Positions 37,195 through 46,936 of a DNA stretch of 60,098 bases are shown here, piece by piece; position 1 is the stretch's first letter, and each line of letters opens with the position of its first letter. Below the pieces are notes generated by a model. It saw only the letters and a list, made by a program, of their open reading frames with translations, did no database searches and was not told where the DNA came from. The DNA lies in assembly GCA_016795105.1 (NCBI GenBank), contig JAEUIH010000046.1, forward strand, positions 1 to 60,098, read 5' to 3'. The DNA comes from Planctomyces sp. (lineage in GTDB: Bacteria > Planctomycetota > Planctomycetia > Planctomycetales > Planctomycetaceae). Made by a program: the position numbers and the translations under genes.

Positions 37195-38655
37195 TCATTC
37201 TGCTCGCTGCAGCATCGCCTGATAAGCACCATCCGACGGCTGTCCGGGCAAATGGACTTTCTCTGTGACGAAATTCATCTCCGGGAATGCTCGAATGACA
37301 TTATCAACGACACCCCGGTTCTCTTCAGGTTCAAGGCTGCATGTCGAATAGACAACCCGACCTCCAGGTCGGACTCGGCAACAGGCTGTCATCAGCAGAC
37401 GATGCTGAAGCTCTGTGAGTTCCCGGAGATCTTCTGTTCGAAATCGCCATCTTGCTTCCGGGCGACGATTGAGAACTCCGGTGTTGGAACAGGGGACATC
37501 GACCAGACATGCATCAAACATACCCTCAGGCAAATCGCTACCGTCTCGCTGACACAATCGCACTTCGACATTTTTTAATCCAAGCCGTTCAACGTTTCGA
37601 CGAATGCGATCAAGTCGTCCTTCAACAACATCACAGGCCGTGATCAATGCACCATCCTGGCTCAACTCGGCCAGATGTGTTGTCTTGCCTCCTGGAGCAG
37701 CACATAGATCAAGTACGCGTTCTCCAGGCTGCGGAGCCAGGAGCATACTGGCATGCATGGCCGCTTCATCCTGAATACTCCAGTGCCCCTCTGCGAACCC
37801 GGGCCATCGTTCCGGAGAAGAACCGCCCACGGGGATTAAACTCCCCGGAAGACTTCCGGGCCGCACCTCGATTTCGGCCTGCAGAAACCGTCTTTGCACT
37901 TCGTCGATGGTCGTGAGAAGCGGATTGATTCGAATTACGACCTGAGGCGGTGTCAGGAAGTAGAAGCCGGCTGTAAGTCGCTGTGCTGAGGTCATCGAAC
38001 GATGCCAGCGTGCAGATAACTCATCGGGAAGTGAAAATGCTTCAGCAAAATACTTCGGAGAATCGGCCCCGGGATCGGCAAATACATCCGAGTTCAACCG
38101 ACGATAGTGTCCATCCGGCATAGGTAAGCCACACGCAGAGGACTCGGACAACGTGTCCGGACTCAGCAGTCGTGCAAGGTTTCTCAGAACTCCATTCGAA
38201 AATCCAGTCCAGCGTTCGCGGTCGAGTGCCCGGCACAACTGGACCGTCGTGTCGACCGCAGCATGATCCGGAGTTCTTCCAAAAACCAGTTGCCATGCCC
38301 CAAGCTGAAGGACTCGCCAAAGATCACTTTCGACGTTCTGCCGAGGTCTCGACATCAGCGAACTGAGCAGCACATCCAGCGTGCGACACTGCCGAACCAC
38401 TCCGGATGAGATGTCAACGGCTGCCGCACGCTCAAACGATGACAGCTGATGATGTGAGTCCAAGTCCGCCAGAATATCCTTCAGAAATCTGCCGGTCTGT
38501 TCATACGTCCTTAGTGCCACCCATGCCAGCTGTCGTCCTGTTTCAATTCGGCTCAGCGAAACCGCATCCGGGTCCGCCAAATCATCACTACTGACAGCTG
38601 ATTTTCGAAATTTTGGTCGAGCACGATTCCAGGGATTCCCGCGAGCACCGGTCAT
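37195..38655 (-). CDS. rsmB: 16S rRNA m5C methyltransferase (RsmB type) with NusB domain
   Basis: A 486-residue two-domain protein. The N-terminal NusB-like RNA-binding domain is at about 40-165 ([36 protein letters not shown]). The methyltransferase follows: [36 protein letters not shown] (first catalytic Cys) and [11 protein letters not shown] (second Cys). It methylates a cytosine in 16S rRNA (C967 in E. coli). ATG 38655 has GAGG seven bases upstream and overlaps the aroA stop (ATGA). Confidence 0.9.
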   Translation of the reverse strand: MTGARGNPWNRARPKFRKSAVSSDDLADPDAVSLSRIETGRQLAWVALRTYEQTGRFLKDILADLDSHHQLSSFERAAAVDISSGVVRQCRTLDVLLSSLMSRPRQNVESDLWRVLQLGAWQLVFGRTPDHAAVDTTVQLCRALDRERWTGFSNGVLRNLARLLSPDTLSESSACGLPMPDGHYRRLNSDVFADPGADSPKYFAEAFSLPDELSARWHRSMTSAQRLTAGFYFLTPPQVVIRINPLLTTIDEVQRRFLQAEIEVRPGSLPGSLIPVGGSSPERWPGFAEGHWSIQDEAAMHASMLLAPQPGERVLDLCAAPGGKTTHLAELSQDGALITACDVVEGRLDRIRRNVERLGLKNVEVRLCQRDGSDLPEGMFDACLVDVPCSNTGVLNRRPEARWRFRTEDLRELTELQHRLLMTACCRVRPGGRVVYSTCSLEPEENRGVVDNVIRAFPEMNFVTEKVHLPGQPSDGAYQAMLQRAE

Positions 38656-39962
38656 GCAACATCCTCGCCTGTAACCCCGGAACAAATGCCCGCCAGGTCT
38701 TTAAAGTACTCGGGATAAGTCTTCGCTGTACAGCCGGGATTCAGAATCCGAATCCCGGGATGCTTCAATCCAATCAACGCAAAGCTCATCGCCATTCGAT
38801 GGTCATCGTAGGTATGCACTTCTGTCGGAGCCGGAGTTCCAGGATAGATTGTAAGCCCGTCTTCGTGCTCATCCGCAGAAAGACCCATTCGTCGAAGTTC
38901 GGTGACGACGGCAGAAATTCTGTCGGTCTCTTTGTGTCGCATATGACCAACACTGGTGATCGTTGTCGGCGAATCGGCAAAGACAGCCACGGCGGAAAGC
39001 GTCTGAGCAGTGTCGCTGATGGCATTCATATCAATCTGAATTCCATGAAGTTGCCCTCCGGTCACCGTGATGCGATCCGGCATCCAGTCGACCTTGCAAC
39101 CCATCTGCTGAAGCGCATTCACAAAATGAACATCTCCCTGCATCGCGTGACTGCTCAGCCCCGTAACCGTAACCGTTCCACCCGTGATCGCAGCTGCCGC
39201 AAAAAAATAGCTGGCCGCGGATGCGTCCGGTTCAATGTCATAGGCTCGCGCACGGTACGGCAACGGGTGAATCAGGAACTCCGACAAATCGTCAGGGTAT
39301 TCGACCTGAGCTCCAAACGCTTTCATCATCTGCAGAGTCATTGTGACGTAGGGCTTTGAAACCAGTTCGCCCTCAACGATCAGTCGCACTGAACGTGAAC
39401 ATGCAGGAGATGCCATCAGCAGGCTGCTGAGAAACTGACTGCTGATCCCGCCATGAACTCTTGCTGTGCCACCACTGAACTGCCGGTGATGACCGTCCAC
39501 GATAATCGGTGGACATTCACTTCCCAGGACTTCGTGCTGGATCTCCGCACCCAGTTGATTTAACGCTCGCGTCAAATCGCCGATCGGACGCTGTTGCATA
39601 CGCTCGACACCGTTCAGGCGATATCGGCCTTCACCCAGTGCACAGAGTGCTGTCAGAAACCGAATGCTCGTGCCACTGTTCTCCAGCCACAGGTCCGCTT
39701 CCGGATTCGGTATCTGCCCGCCGCGTCCAACGATTGTGCATCGCTGAGCAGCGGCGTCCTGCACAACCTCAAACCCAAGACGGCGAAGACTCTCAACCAT
39801 CACTCGAGTATCCTGGCTGTCGAGTACACCCGTGAGGGTAGTCTTTCCATCAGCCAGTGCAGCAAGGATAAAGGCCCGATTGGTGATGCTCTTCGAACCA
39901 GGCGGACGAATCACACCCGTAACAGGTCTTCGAACAGGTAGGACCTCAATGAATTCTGACAT
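38652..39962 (-). CDS. aroA: 3-phosphoshikimate 1-carboxyvinyltransferase (EPSP synthase)
   Basis: A 436-residue enzyme of the shikimate pathway that joins phosphoenolpyruvate to shikimate 3-phosphate. [21 protein letters not shown] at the start binds PEP and shikimate-phosphate (the GSKS motif); [20 protein letters not shown] matches the family's R-x-K-E-[ST]-D-R signature; [13 protein letters not shown] is near the end. ATG 39962 is preferred over TTG 39980. It starts the aroA-rsmB pair (4-base overlap). Confidence 0.94.
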   Translation of the reverse strand: MSEFIEVLPVRRPVTGVIRPPGSKSITNRAFILAALADGKTTLTGVLDSQDTRVMVESLRRLGFEVVQDAAAQRCTIVGRGGQIPNPEADLWLENSGTSIRFLTALCALGEGRYRLNGVERMQQRPIGDLTRALNQLGAEIQHEVLGSECPPIIVDGHHRQFSGGTARVHGGISSQFLSSLLMASPACSRSVRLIVEGELVSKPYVTMTLQMMKAFGAQVEYPDDLSEFLIHPLPYRARAYDIEPDASAASYFFAAAAITGGTVTVTGLSSHAMQGDVHFVNALQQMGCKVDWMPDRITVTGGQLHGIQIDMNAISDTAQTLSAVAVFADSPTTITSVGHMRHKETDRISAVVTELRRMGLSADEHEDGLTIYPGTPAPTEVHTYDDHRMAMSFALIGLKHPGIRILNPGCTAKTYPEYFKDLAGICSGVTGEDVA

Positions 39963-40153
39963 AAATCCGGTACGTGGCAATAAGGTGCGGACATGGAATC
40001 AAACCCGGTAGTTTACGGCATCCGTTTTTTATCCGCAAATCACTGCGCCGGATGGAATTTCCTGCCGTCCGCCCGGTTGTGAGCGCCTTTTGAACGCCGT
40101 AAGCTGTGAGAATTGCTCGAAATCCCCATGACGATCACAAGGACCCGTTTGCG

Positions 40154-42349
40154 ATGCGATCCAGCTTTCGTCAGCTTTCTACGTCTGCAACCTGCCCGAC
40201 TCGCCGAATTAACCTCGCTCTGGTGCAGCTGCACCTTACAGGAACCGCGTTCCTGCGTTTCGCGGTGATCGCGGTGTTGATGAGTATCTTCTGGGCAAAG
40301 TCGATCAATTCGGCGTTTGCTCAGGCCGGTGCATCCGCTCAAAAGTCAATTGCGGATCTTACAGGTCTGCTGAAACCTCTCATTGAAGAACACCGTGGCG
40401 AAGTTGCTGTTTGCGTCCGGCACATTGAGAAAGGGGATGAATTCCACTGGCGTTCCGAGATCCCTCAACCAACTGCCAGCCTGATCAAGCTGCCCGTCAT
40501 GATCGCTGCCTATCGACTGGCGGATTCGGGGAAGCTCAATCTGAATCAGTCGGTCGTGCTGACGGAGGCCGACAAAGTACCGGGTTCGGGCATCCTGACA
40601 GACCACTTCTCTGCTGGGCTGTCCCTCTCCATCCGCGATGCGATTCGACTCATGATCCGGTATTCCGACAATACCGCGACAAATCTGGTCATCGATCAGA
40701 TCGGCCTCCCGACAACCTCACAGACGATGAATGAGCTTGGTTTTCCAGATACTCAACTGCATGCGAAAGTCTTCCGAGGCGAATCTTCCATCGCCCCCGA
40801 ACGCAGCCAACAGTTCGGACTCGGCAGTACCACAGCAAAGGAAATGGTGGACCTGCTGACGAAACTTGCAAATGAACAACTCGCTGGTGCAGAATCTACC
40901 AAGGCAATGCTCGAACACCTCGCTGCATGCGATGACAACACGAAGGCCGGCAGAGAACTCCCTGAAGGCGCCAGGTTTGCTCATAAGACCGGAGCCGTTG
41001 CCGCATCACGATGTGATGCCGGGATTCTGACTGGCCCCTCGGGGCGAATTGCGGTCTGCATCCTGACAACAAAGAATGATGATCAGAAGTGGAATGATGA
41101 TAACACCGCCAACGTACTCTGCGGTCGGATCGCACAAATTGTCTACGATCACTTTAACCCGACTTCGATGGACCTTGCTGATCGTACTGGTCCGAAATCA
41201 GGGCTGAACAGTACACTTCAGATCGGTGCTTTCGGTCAGACAGTTGAAATGCTGCAGCGAACGCTCAATGCTCGACTAAACCCTTCTCCTGCCCTCGCAA
41301 TCGATGGGGATTTTGGCCCATCAACAGAATCAGCGGTCAAGCAGTTTCAGGACAAAATCGCCGTCCCTGTCACCGGTATCGTGGATGCCTCGCTCTGGAA
41401 GGCGCTCGGTCCAATCGCTGAACCGTCCCCGGTCGAACCTCCGGAGGTTGTCAATAATACCACGTTGCCAATCGCGCCACCTGATTCGCTGGAAGGACCG
41501 CCGTTTGTCACCTGCAGAGCCTGGACAATCGTCGATGCCGATAACGGAGCCACTCTGTTCAGCGCGAATGCGTCTCAGCGTTTGGATTTCGCGAGCACAA
41601 CCAAGATTATGACTGCATGGCTCGTTGTGCAGCATGCAATTCTTCACCCGGAAATTCTGGAAGAACGCCTGTCGATGTCCGAACGGGCTGACCAGACAAT
41701 TGGCTCAACGTCAGCACTGCACGCTGGCGAATCAGTCTCGATTCGCGAAGCCCTCTATGGGCTGATGCTGCCTTCCGGAAACGACATGAGTGTGGCGCTT
41801 GCAGAACATTTCGGTCGGAGGTTTGCTGTCACTCAGGAAGCCCCCTCGGAATCTGCATCATCGCAGCAAGTGACGACAGACGACCCTCTGGACCTCTTTG
41901 TTGCCGCCATGAACGCCGAAGCCGCTCGACTCGGCATGTCGTCAACTCATTACATGAATCCTCATGGACTGACCCATGATGATCATCGATCAACGGCCTC
42001 CGATCTCGCAGTTCTGGCTCGAGCCGCCCTGCAGAATCCACTGTTTCAACATTACGTGAGTACTCGACGTTATGGGGTTGCTGTCACCGGCGCCTCCGGC
42101 TATGAACGCAACGTCGTCTGGGAGAATACGAATCAACTGCTGGGGATCGAAGGCTACGATGGTGTGAAGACCGGTACCACCGACAAGGCCGGCGCCTGCC
42201 TTGTGTCAACCGGCAGCAGAAACGGACGCCGCCTGATTATGGTGGTACTCGGATCCGCTGCGTCTGACAGTCGCTATGCCGACAGCCGAAATCTCTACCG
42301 CTGGGCATGGAAGGAACTGGCGTTGTTCAACCTGCAGCCGCGGCCTTAG
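40154..42349 (+). CDS. Beta-lactamase-fold / peptidoglycan-binding / D,D-carboxypeptidase fusion
   Basis: A 731-residue exported protein with two penicillin-binding-type serine enzymes. A signal or anchor helix (FLRFAVIAVLMSIFWA) is near residues 35-55. The first domain resembles class A beta-lactamase: S109-x-x-K112 (TASLIKLP), SDN at 171-173 and K278-T-G. The E-x-x-L-N deacylation motif is not evident, so it may act on peptidoglycan instead of hydrolysing drugs. A PG_binding_1 domain follows at about 357-420 (LAIDGDFGPSTESAVKQFQ). The third domain is a peptidase S11 D-Ala-D-Ala carboxypeptidase: S481-T-T-K484, S541-G-N543 and K672-T-G674. This layout suits wall trimming and agrees with peptidoglycan in planctomycetes. 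ATG 40154 is preferred; GTG 40106 is an alternative. Confidence 0.9.
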   Translation: MRSSFRQLSTSATCPTRRINLALVQLHLTGTAFLRFAVIAVLMSIFWAKSINSAFAQAGASAQKSIADLTGLLKPLIEEHRGEVAVCVRHIEKGDEFHWRSEIPQPTASLIKLPVMIAAYRLADSGKLNLNQSVVLTEADKVPGSGILTDHFSAGLSLSIRDAIRLMIRYSDNTATNLVIDQIGLPTTSQTMNELGFPDTQLHAKVFRGESSIAPERSQQFGLGSTTAKEMVDLLTKLANEQLAGAESTKAMLEHLAACDDNTKAGRELPEGARFAHKTGAVAASRCDAGILTGPSGRIAVCILTTKNDDQKWNDDNTANVLCGRIAQIVYDHFNPTSMDLADRTGPKSGLNSTLQIGAFGQTVEMLQRTLNARLNPSPALAIDGDFGPSTESAVKQFQDKIAVPVTGIVDASLWKALGPIAEPSPVEPPEVVNNTTLPIAPPDSLEGPPFVTCRAWTIVDADNGATLFSANASQRLDFASTTKIMTAWLVVQHAILHPEILEERLSMSERADQTIGSTSALHAGESVSIREALYGLMLPSGNDMSVALAEHFGRRFAVTQEAPSESASSQQVTTDDPLDLFVAAMNAEAARLGMSSTHYMNPHGLTHDDHRSTASDLAVLARAALQNPLFQHYVSTRRYGVAVTGASGYERNVVWENTNQLLGIEGYDGVKTGTTDKAGACLVSTGSRNGRRLIMVVLGSAASDSRYADSRNLYRWAWKELALFNLQPRP

Positions 42350-43369
42350 TCAGAATTCTCCGATCACCTGCCCATCAGCCCGAGCACCCAGGTTCCGCCA
42401 TGTGGTGAGATCGATAGAGTCTGCAATGCTCTTCACAGAACCATCCATCAAAAGGGCATTCACGATTCCGGTGTGGTAACTCCTGGCAGTGATGACTCCG
42501 TAAGTAACCTCCGTTGCACTGCGACCTTCTCGGCTACTGCTGACATCAATGTCATATGTGCGACCATCGGCTGCCAAATATGGGACTTCTGTGTTCGGGC
42601 CAAAAGTGGTCGTGAAACCGGTGTGAATAGCACGCCCACACACCCATTCTGTGTGACCATTCTCAACAGACCACTGTCCGCCACTGATCATTGAAGATAC
42701 GACTGCCGGATTCACGGGTGGTGTCGCGGGAATCGTTGCGTCGTGGAATCTTGGTGTGAACGCTTTGACTTCGGCCATCCCGATCGTGTTGCTCATTCCG
42801 TCTGTATAGTCGCGATCAGAAATCCGACCGTTTACAGCAAACGCTCCCCCGCCGTTCATGCCGTTCACTGGATTGAACACCATGTAGTGCCCAACTCCCA
42901 TCGCATAATTGAGTGGGTAGTGCTCAACCAATCCAGTCGAAGCATTGATTCTGCCCTTCGAGTTCACTTCACTCGGACACTGCAAAACGGGAACACGAAC
43001 AGCCGCAATTCCATTGGGAGGAAATGCAGACTTGTTGACGCCGTCATGGTATCCCAACGAAAAGTCGATGCGGGCATATTCGTTCGCACCTTCCACGTAC
43101 GGAAGCAGGAATGATTGTCCGGACCATGGCTGTCCGATTCGAGTTCCCTGAACGATTCCCGCTGGCGGAAATACCGAATGCGAGCTGAGGTAGTTGTGAA
43201 GGGCCAGCCCCAATTGCTTCATGTTGTTTTTGCACTGAGTCCTTCGGGCGGCCTCACGGGCAGCCTGAACAGCAGGCAACAGCAAAGCGATCAGGATCGC
43301 AATAATTGCGATAACTACCAGGAGTTCGATGAGAGTAAAACCGTGGTTTTTTCGGACAGACTTAGACAC
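42350..43369 (-). CDS. DUF1559 protein with prepilin-type N-terminus
   Basis: A 339-residue protein of the DUF1559 family, which is hugely expanded in planctomycetes. The start [17 protein letters not shown] is a type IV prepilin/type II secretion pseudopilin cleavage and methylation site, cut after Gly; the helix that follows is the assembly and membrane segment. The landmark [19 protein letters not shown] and the C-terminal [10 protein letters not shown] are family features. Function is unknown; such proteins may form pili-like fibres or bind surfaces. GTG 43369 is chosen with AGGAG about eight bases before it; the longer frame from 43441 has no homology. It converges with the fusion gene, with adjacent stops. 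Confidence 0.92.
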   Translation of the reverse strand: MSKSVRKNHGFTLIELLVVIAIIAILIALLLPAVQAAREAARRTQCKNNMKQLGLALHNYLSSHSVFPPAGIVQGTRIGQPWSGQSFLLPYVEGANEYARIDFSLGYHDGVNKSAFPPNGIAAVRVPVLQCPSEVNSKGRINASTGLVEHYPLNYAMGVGHYMVFNPVNGMNGGGAFAVNGRISDRDYTDGMSNTIGMAEVKAFTPRFHDATIPATPPVNPAVVSSMISGGQWSVENGHTEWVCGRAIHTGFTTTFGPNTEVPYLAADGRTYDIDVSSSREGRSATEVTYGVITARSYHTGIVNALLMDGSVKSIADSIDLTTWRNLGARADGQVIGEF

Positions 43370-43936
43370 GCCAGCAGCTCCTGAAACGGCACAAACATTT
43401 ACCCAACAACACTTTACGTTGGGAACAACCTGGAATCTCAACTGTTGGCTGGCGTGCGGCTGGCTATAAGTGCGACCATGAAAATCGATCGCGACTGAGA
43501 TTCAATCTCAAAATCTTAGACTGCAATTCCCGGAATTTCAAGCCTGCAGTTTTGGGATTCCTGGATCAGACAGATCAGTCGGATCAGTCGGATCAGACAG
43601 ATCAGACAGATCAGACAGATCAGACGGATCAGATCGATCAGACTACCTGAATTCCCCAGGTTGCGCTGACTACCGGCACATCCTGCCGGACTGAGAGGGG
43701 GTTGCCGTTCATTTTTGTTCTTCCTCCGGCAGGAGCTGCTTCAAACTGGTTAGTTGGTGTTGACCCATTTGGCCAGATCTCTCAGATTTTCAAACTTCTC
43801 CTCAAGTTACATTCTTCACTCCGAAACAAATGGTCCTTTCTCACTCGGAGTGCGGTTGTAACAGGCTGGTTTCAACCAGCCATTCAGATGTCCTCTCAGT
43901 CTCCCGCCTTTCAATATTTTCACTGCAGGTGAACCC
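43370..43936. other. Intergenic region with tandem repeat
   Basis: About 570 bases between divergent genes. It holds a small palindrome (TGAGATT-C-AATCTCA at 43496-43510) and the nine-unit tandem repeat (43564-43644). The rest shows no gene. Confidence 0.5.
43564..43644. repeat. Nine-unit 9-base tandem repeat
   Basis: Nine head-to-tail units based on GATCAGACA, with variants GATCAGTCG, GATCAGACG, GATCAGATC and GATCAGACT. Every unit carries GATC. It is a minisatellite-like array between the DUF1559 and barrel genes. Confidence 0.95.
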
Positions 43937-45232
43937 GTGAAATCATTCCACCTGTCCCTCATCAGCATGATGATCGCCGCTGTCTCGCTCCAATCGGGGC
44001 AGGATTCGCGTCTTGAAGCTGCAAACCGAGGTACGATCTTTGGTCGGTCGCTTGCGGTCGAAACTGTGTTTCGGGGTCAGTCCCCGGACGCAGACGCAGG
44101 CGTTCCCATTCCTCCCGATGCCGGGGTCTCACCAAATCCAATGCCATCGGCGGCTCCGCCGACATCTGCTCCTTCGATGGTCATGGAGCCATATACAACA
44201 AACGGCATCGTGTCGTCTCCGGATATGTCGATGCCGATGTATCAGGAATCGACGACCTGGAATGCATTCTCCCCGCCCGTCACTCCGGACCCATTTCTGA
44301 CTCAGCCTGGATATGGTGTCCAGCCGAGTCCATATGCGCCTTATCAGCCATATGGTCAGCCGGGTGGATATCAACAGCCCGGTATTCCTCCTCAGGGTAT
44401 GTCCGTCTATGGAGCGAACGGCGCTCAGCCCTACAAATTTGGCTGGAGCAATCGAGTTGACGTCTCCTGGATTCCGGGCGCCGGTCTTTCGGCGCCTGCC
44501 GGGGGGGCAACCGGAGACATGGATATCTTTGGTGTCGACTATGATCTGGCCTATTCAAGCCCATTCGCTGCAGGCTGGATTTTGAACTGGACCAATCAGT
44601 TCGCCTACAGAAACTGGAAGGGCCCAGGTGGCATCAATCTTCCATCCGATCTGTTTCGCTTCGGCATCGATCTCGAACTCGAAACGCCTCAGGCTGGCCC
44701 GGTGGGCTGGAGTTTCGGAATTACGCCGTCGATCAACACGGACTTCAACTCCTCGGTTGGCGGCGAAGGATTTCAGCTGGATGGACGAGGCATCATGTTC
44801 TTCCAGCTGGATCAGTACTGGACTCTTGGACTGGGTGCTCAATACTGGGACCGCGTCGATGACAGGGTCATTCCCTGGGCAGGTTTGATTTACCGGGATG
44901 ATTACTGGGAATGGCAGATGATGTATCCGGAAGCTCGAGTCAGTCTGTTTCTGGGTAACGAAGCAATGTGGTCGAAGTGGCTTTATGTTCGCGGCGAGTA
45001 TCACGTTGAATCGTATGGGACCGAGATCGACTATGCTGGTGTGACATCAGAAGCTCAGTCGCAGATCGAAGATTATCGCATCCTGATCGGTCTGAAAATG
45101 GACTCCGGTTACTATCAATGGTTCATGGAAGGCGGCTGGGTGCTTGACCGAAATGTGTCATTCTCTTCTCCCACCGTTCCCGGCTATGAACTCGATACTG
45201 CATTCATCGGTCAGATCGGACTCCGCTTCTGA
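43937..45232 (+). CDS. Outer-membrane beta-barrel protein
   Basis: A 431-residue exported protein. A signal peptide (residues 1-27) is followed by a Pro/Ser/Gln-rich segment to about residue 165 (PYAPYQPYGQPGGYQQPG), then a region of alternating hydrophobic/aromatic strands ending in IGQIGLRF, with the C-terminal Phe expected for BAM-assembled barrels. It fits the group of barrel proteins annotated as DUF6268-like. The low-complexity segment probably spans the periplasm or extends outward. GTG 43937 has AGGTG six bases upstream. Function is unknown. Confidence 0.8.
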   Translation: MKSFHLSLISMMIAAVSLQSGQDSRLEAANRGTIFGRSLAVETVFRGQSPDADAGVPIPPDAGVSPNPMPSAAPPTSAPSMVMEPYTTNGIVSSPDMSMPMYQESTTWNAFSPPVTPDPFLTQPGYGVQPSPYAPYQPYGQPGGYQQPGIPPQGMSVYGANGAQPYKFGWSNRVDVSWIPGAGLSAPAGGATGDMDIFGVDYDLAYSSPFAAGWILNWTNQFAYRNWKGPGGINLPSDLFRFGIDLELETPQAGPVGWSFGITPSINTDFNSSVGGEGFQLDGRGIMFFQLDQYWTLGLGAQYWDRVDDRVIPWAGLIYRDDYWEWQMMYPEARVSLFLGNEAMWSKWLYVRGEYHVESYGTEIDYAGVTSEAQSQIEDYRILIGLKMDSGYYQWFMEGGWVLDRNVSFSSPTVPGYELDTAFIGQIGLRF

Positions 45233-45251
45233 TCACACCGTTGTGGCTCCT

Positions 45252-45285
45252 ATGTTCGTCTGCTCCTGTACGTACGGACGAACAT
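45252..45285. other. Inverted repeat between barrel and glmU genes
   Basis: ATGTTCGTC and GACGAACAT are separated by 16 bases that contain GTACGTAC. No T-tract follows, so it could be a control site for glmU (44 bases before its start) or a mRNA structure. Confidence 0.4.
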
Positions 45286-45328
45286 CCGCCGAAACACATT
45301 TGCTGACGAAGATAACCTGAGAAAGACG

Positions 45329-46273
45329 ATGATGTCTGCTCCTGTGGCTGTAGTACTTGCGGCCGGCAAAAGTACTCGAATGAAGTCCGAGACTCCCAAA
45401 GTCCTGCATAAGGTCTGCGGTCGTCTGATGATTGATTATGTGCTCGATGCTGCTCGAGCTGCGGGTGCAGAAAAACTGGTTGTCGTTGTCGGTCACAGAG
45501 CCGATCTGGTCCGCAATGCTCTGAAGCATCACAGCGATGTGGTCTTTGCAGAACAAACAGAGCAAAAGGGAACCGGGCACGCAGTACTCATGTGTGAAAG
45601 CGCTCTCGCTGATCACAAGGGCGCGACGCTGATTCTGGCGGGTGATACTCCGCTTCTTCAGGGATCATCGCTGAAGGCTCTTCTGGATGCTCGCCAAAAC
45701 GACAACGCGGCATGCGTCGTCGGAACTGCGTCCACTCAAAACAATGATGGGCTCGGCCGAATTGTCCGCAATGCTGCAGGAGAGTTTGAACGGATCGTTG
45801 AACAAAAGGATGCCACTCCCGAACAACGCAAAATCACCGAAATCAACACCGGCTGTTATGCGTTCAGTACTCCGCTGCTGCTGTCTTCTCTCAAAGAAAT
45901 CCGCCCCAACAATGTACAGGCCGAATACTATCTGACAGATTGTCCGCGGATTCTGATGGATCAGGGGCATCGAGTCATTGCGACCTGCAGCCTGACGCTT
46001 GAAGAAGCTCTGGGGGTCAATACTCGAGTTCAGCTTGCCGAGGTTCGTTCTTCCATTCAGGCCTCTATCCTCAAAACTCATATGCTGGCCGGTGTCACTG
46101 TGGAAGATCCAATGTCAACGAGCATCGACTTTGGAGTGCAGATCGGGCAGGATACGCTGATCCGCCCATTCACGGTTCTTGACGGACCCGATCTTCGAAT
46201 CGGCAGTCAATGCATCATCGGTCCCCATGCTCACCTGAAGGGCCCGGCCGTGATTCCGGATGGTTCACGTTAG
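45329..46273 (+). CDS. Short GlmU: UDP-GlcNAc pyrophosphorylase without full acetyltransferase domain
   Basis: A 314-residue protein. The nucleotidyltransferase domain is complete: VVLAAGKSTRMKSETPKVLHKV, LAGDTPLL, EQKGTGHAV, EINTGCYAF. It makes UDP-GlcNAc from GlcNAc-1-phosphate and UTP. After about residue 240 only the first coils of the left-handed beta-helix remain (TLIRPFTVLDG, IGPHAHLKGPAVIP) and the acetyltransferase half of standard GlmU (about 456 residues) is missing. The acetylation step would need a separate enzyme. The frame ends just before a hairpin repeat, so truncation is possible, but short GlmU forms are also normal in some planctomycetes. Confidence 0.86.
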   Translation: MMSAPVAVVLAAGKSTRMKSETPKVLHKVCGRLMIDYVLDAARAAGAEKLVVVVGHRADLVRNALKHHSDVVFAEQTEQKGTGHAVLMCESALADHKGATLILAGDTPLLQGSSLKALLDARQNDNAACVVGTASTQNNDGLGRIVRNAAGEFERIVEQKDATPEQRKITEINTGCYAFSTPLLLSSLKEIRPNNVQAEYYLTDCPRILMDQGHRVIATCSLTLEEALGVNTRVQLAEVRSSIQASILKTHMLAGVTVEDPMSTSIDFGVQIGQDTLIRPFTVLDGPDLRIGSQCIIGPHAHLKGPAVIPDGSR

Positions 46274-46281
46274 ACACACTT

Positions 46282-46310
46282 GCGGACGGCACACGGAGTG
46301 TGCCTGCTAC
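46282..46310 (-). repeat. Dispersed hairpin repeat, family B (copy 1)
   Basis: On the minus strand: GTAGCA, arm GGCACAC, loop TCC, arm GTGTGCC, GTCCGC. The TAG of GTAG is the stop codon of the ACT-domain gene. It lies nine bases after the GlmU stop. Confidence 0.9.
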
Positions 46311-46867
46311 CCGAAGTCAATGCGGCAGGTGGATTCTGAGGTGAGGTCGCGGATTTCGGCGGTTGTCTCAAACTCTTCACCAACCTGATGCAGATCTCGC
46401 AGGACATCTTCGATGTTGCATTCTACCGGGACCGCAATCTTCAGGACCATTTCAAAGCCAGCGTCGTCGGCGGTTCGGACTGCGTGCATTCCCGTAATGT
46501 CGATGCGCCGCATGGCGATCACAGAGGAGAGTTTCCGGAGCACGCCCGGCTTGTTCGTGCCGCCCAGTCGCAGGAGGTAGGTTTGAGTTCTTCCGACGCC
46601 GTTCTCACCCGGAGTTTCTGAGGCTGGAACTTTAAGTCCAATATCAATGCCGAACGGACGGCAAACATCCAGAAGGTGATCACGGATGATATTCTGATCC
46701 AGGGTCTCAGGGAAATCGGCGGAAAAGATCATCGTAAAAAAGCCGCGAACGACGGTCTGACTGGCTTCTCGCAGATCGCCGCCAAGTTCTGCCATTGCCT
46801 TCGTGACTGCCGACAGAATCCCGGATCTGTTGGCTGCCGTCATCGTGATGATGTATTCCCTTGCCAT
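46307..46867 (-). CDS. ACT-domain regulatory protein (GcvR-like)
   Basis: A 186-residue protein with two ACT domains: REYIITMTAANRSGILSAVT at the start and LRLGGTNKPGVLRKLSSVIA near residue 100. This layout matches GcvR-type proteins that bind amino acids, often glycine, and regulate transcription through partners. The ligand is not known. Its stop codon lies in a family B hairpin repeat. It is the last gene before the hairpin that may end the VOC/ABC transcript. Confidence 0.84.
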   Translation of the reverse strand: MAREYIITMTAANRSGILSAVTKAMAELGGDLREASQTVVRGFFTMIFSADFPETLDQNIIRDHLLDVCRPFGIDIGLKVPASETPGENGVGRTQTYLLRLGGTNKPGVLRKLSSVIAMRRIDITGMHAVRTADDAGFEMVLKIAVPVECNIEDVLRDLHQVGEEFETTAEIRDLTSESTCRIDFG

Positions 46868-46881
46868 CCTGCTCTATCCCT

Positions 46882-46930
46882 AAAAAACGCCTGTGAGGGC
46901 GATTCGCCGGGCGACAACAGATCGCCCTCA
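46882..46930 (-). terminator. Candidate terminator after the VOC gene
   Basis: On the minus strand, TGAGGGCGAT and ATCGCCCTCA pair across 17 bases; seven bases later come six T. The stem is strong but the gap before the T-tract is larger than usual. Confidence 0.45.
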
Positions 46931-46936
46931 GGAAAG

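Noticed and set aside
40154-42349. Antibiotic-resistance beta-lactamase
   Set aside because: The E-x-x-L-N motif is not evident and the protein carries PG-binding and carboxypeptidase domains, which fits wall metabolism better.
43564-43644. CRISPR-like array
   Set aside because: Units are 9 bases, directly adjacent and without spacers.
45329-46273. GlmU broken by the repeat insertion
   Set aside because: The frame ends before the repeat and no acetyltransferase remnant follows it; short forms may be normal, so it was kept as an intact gene.
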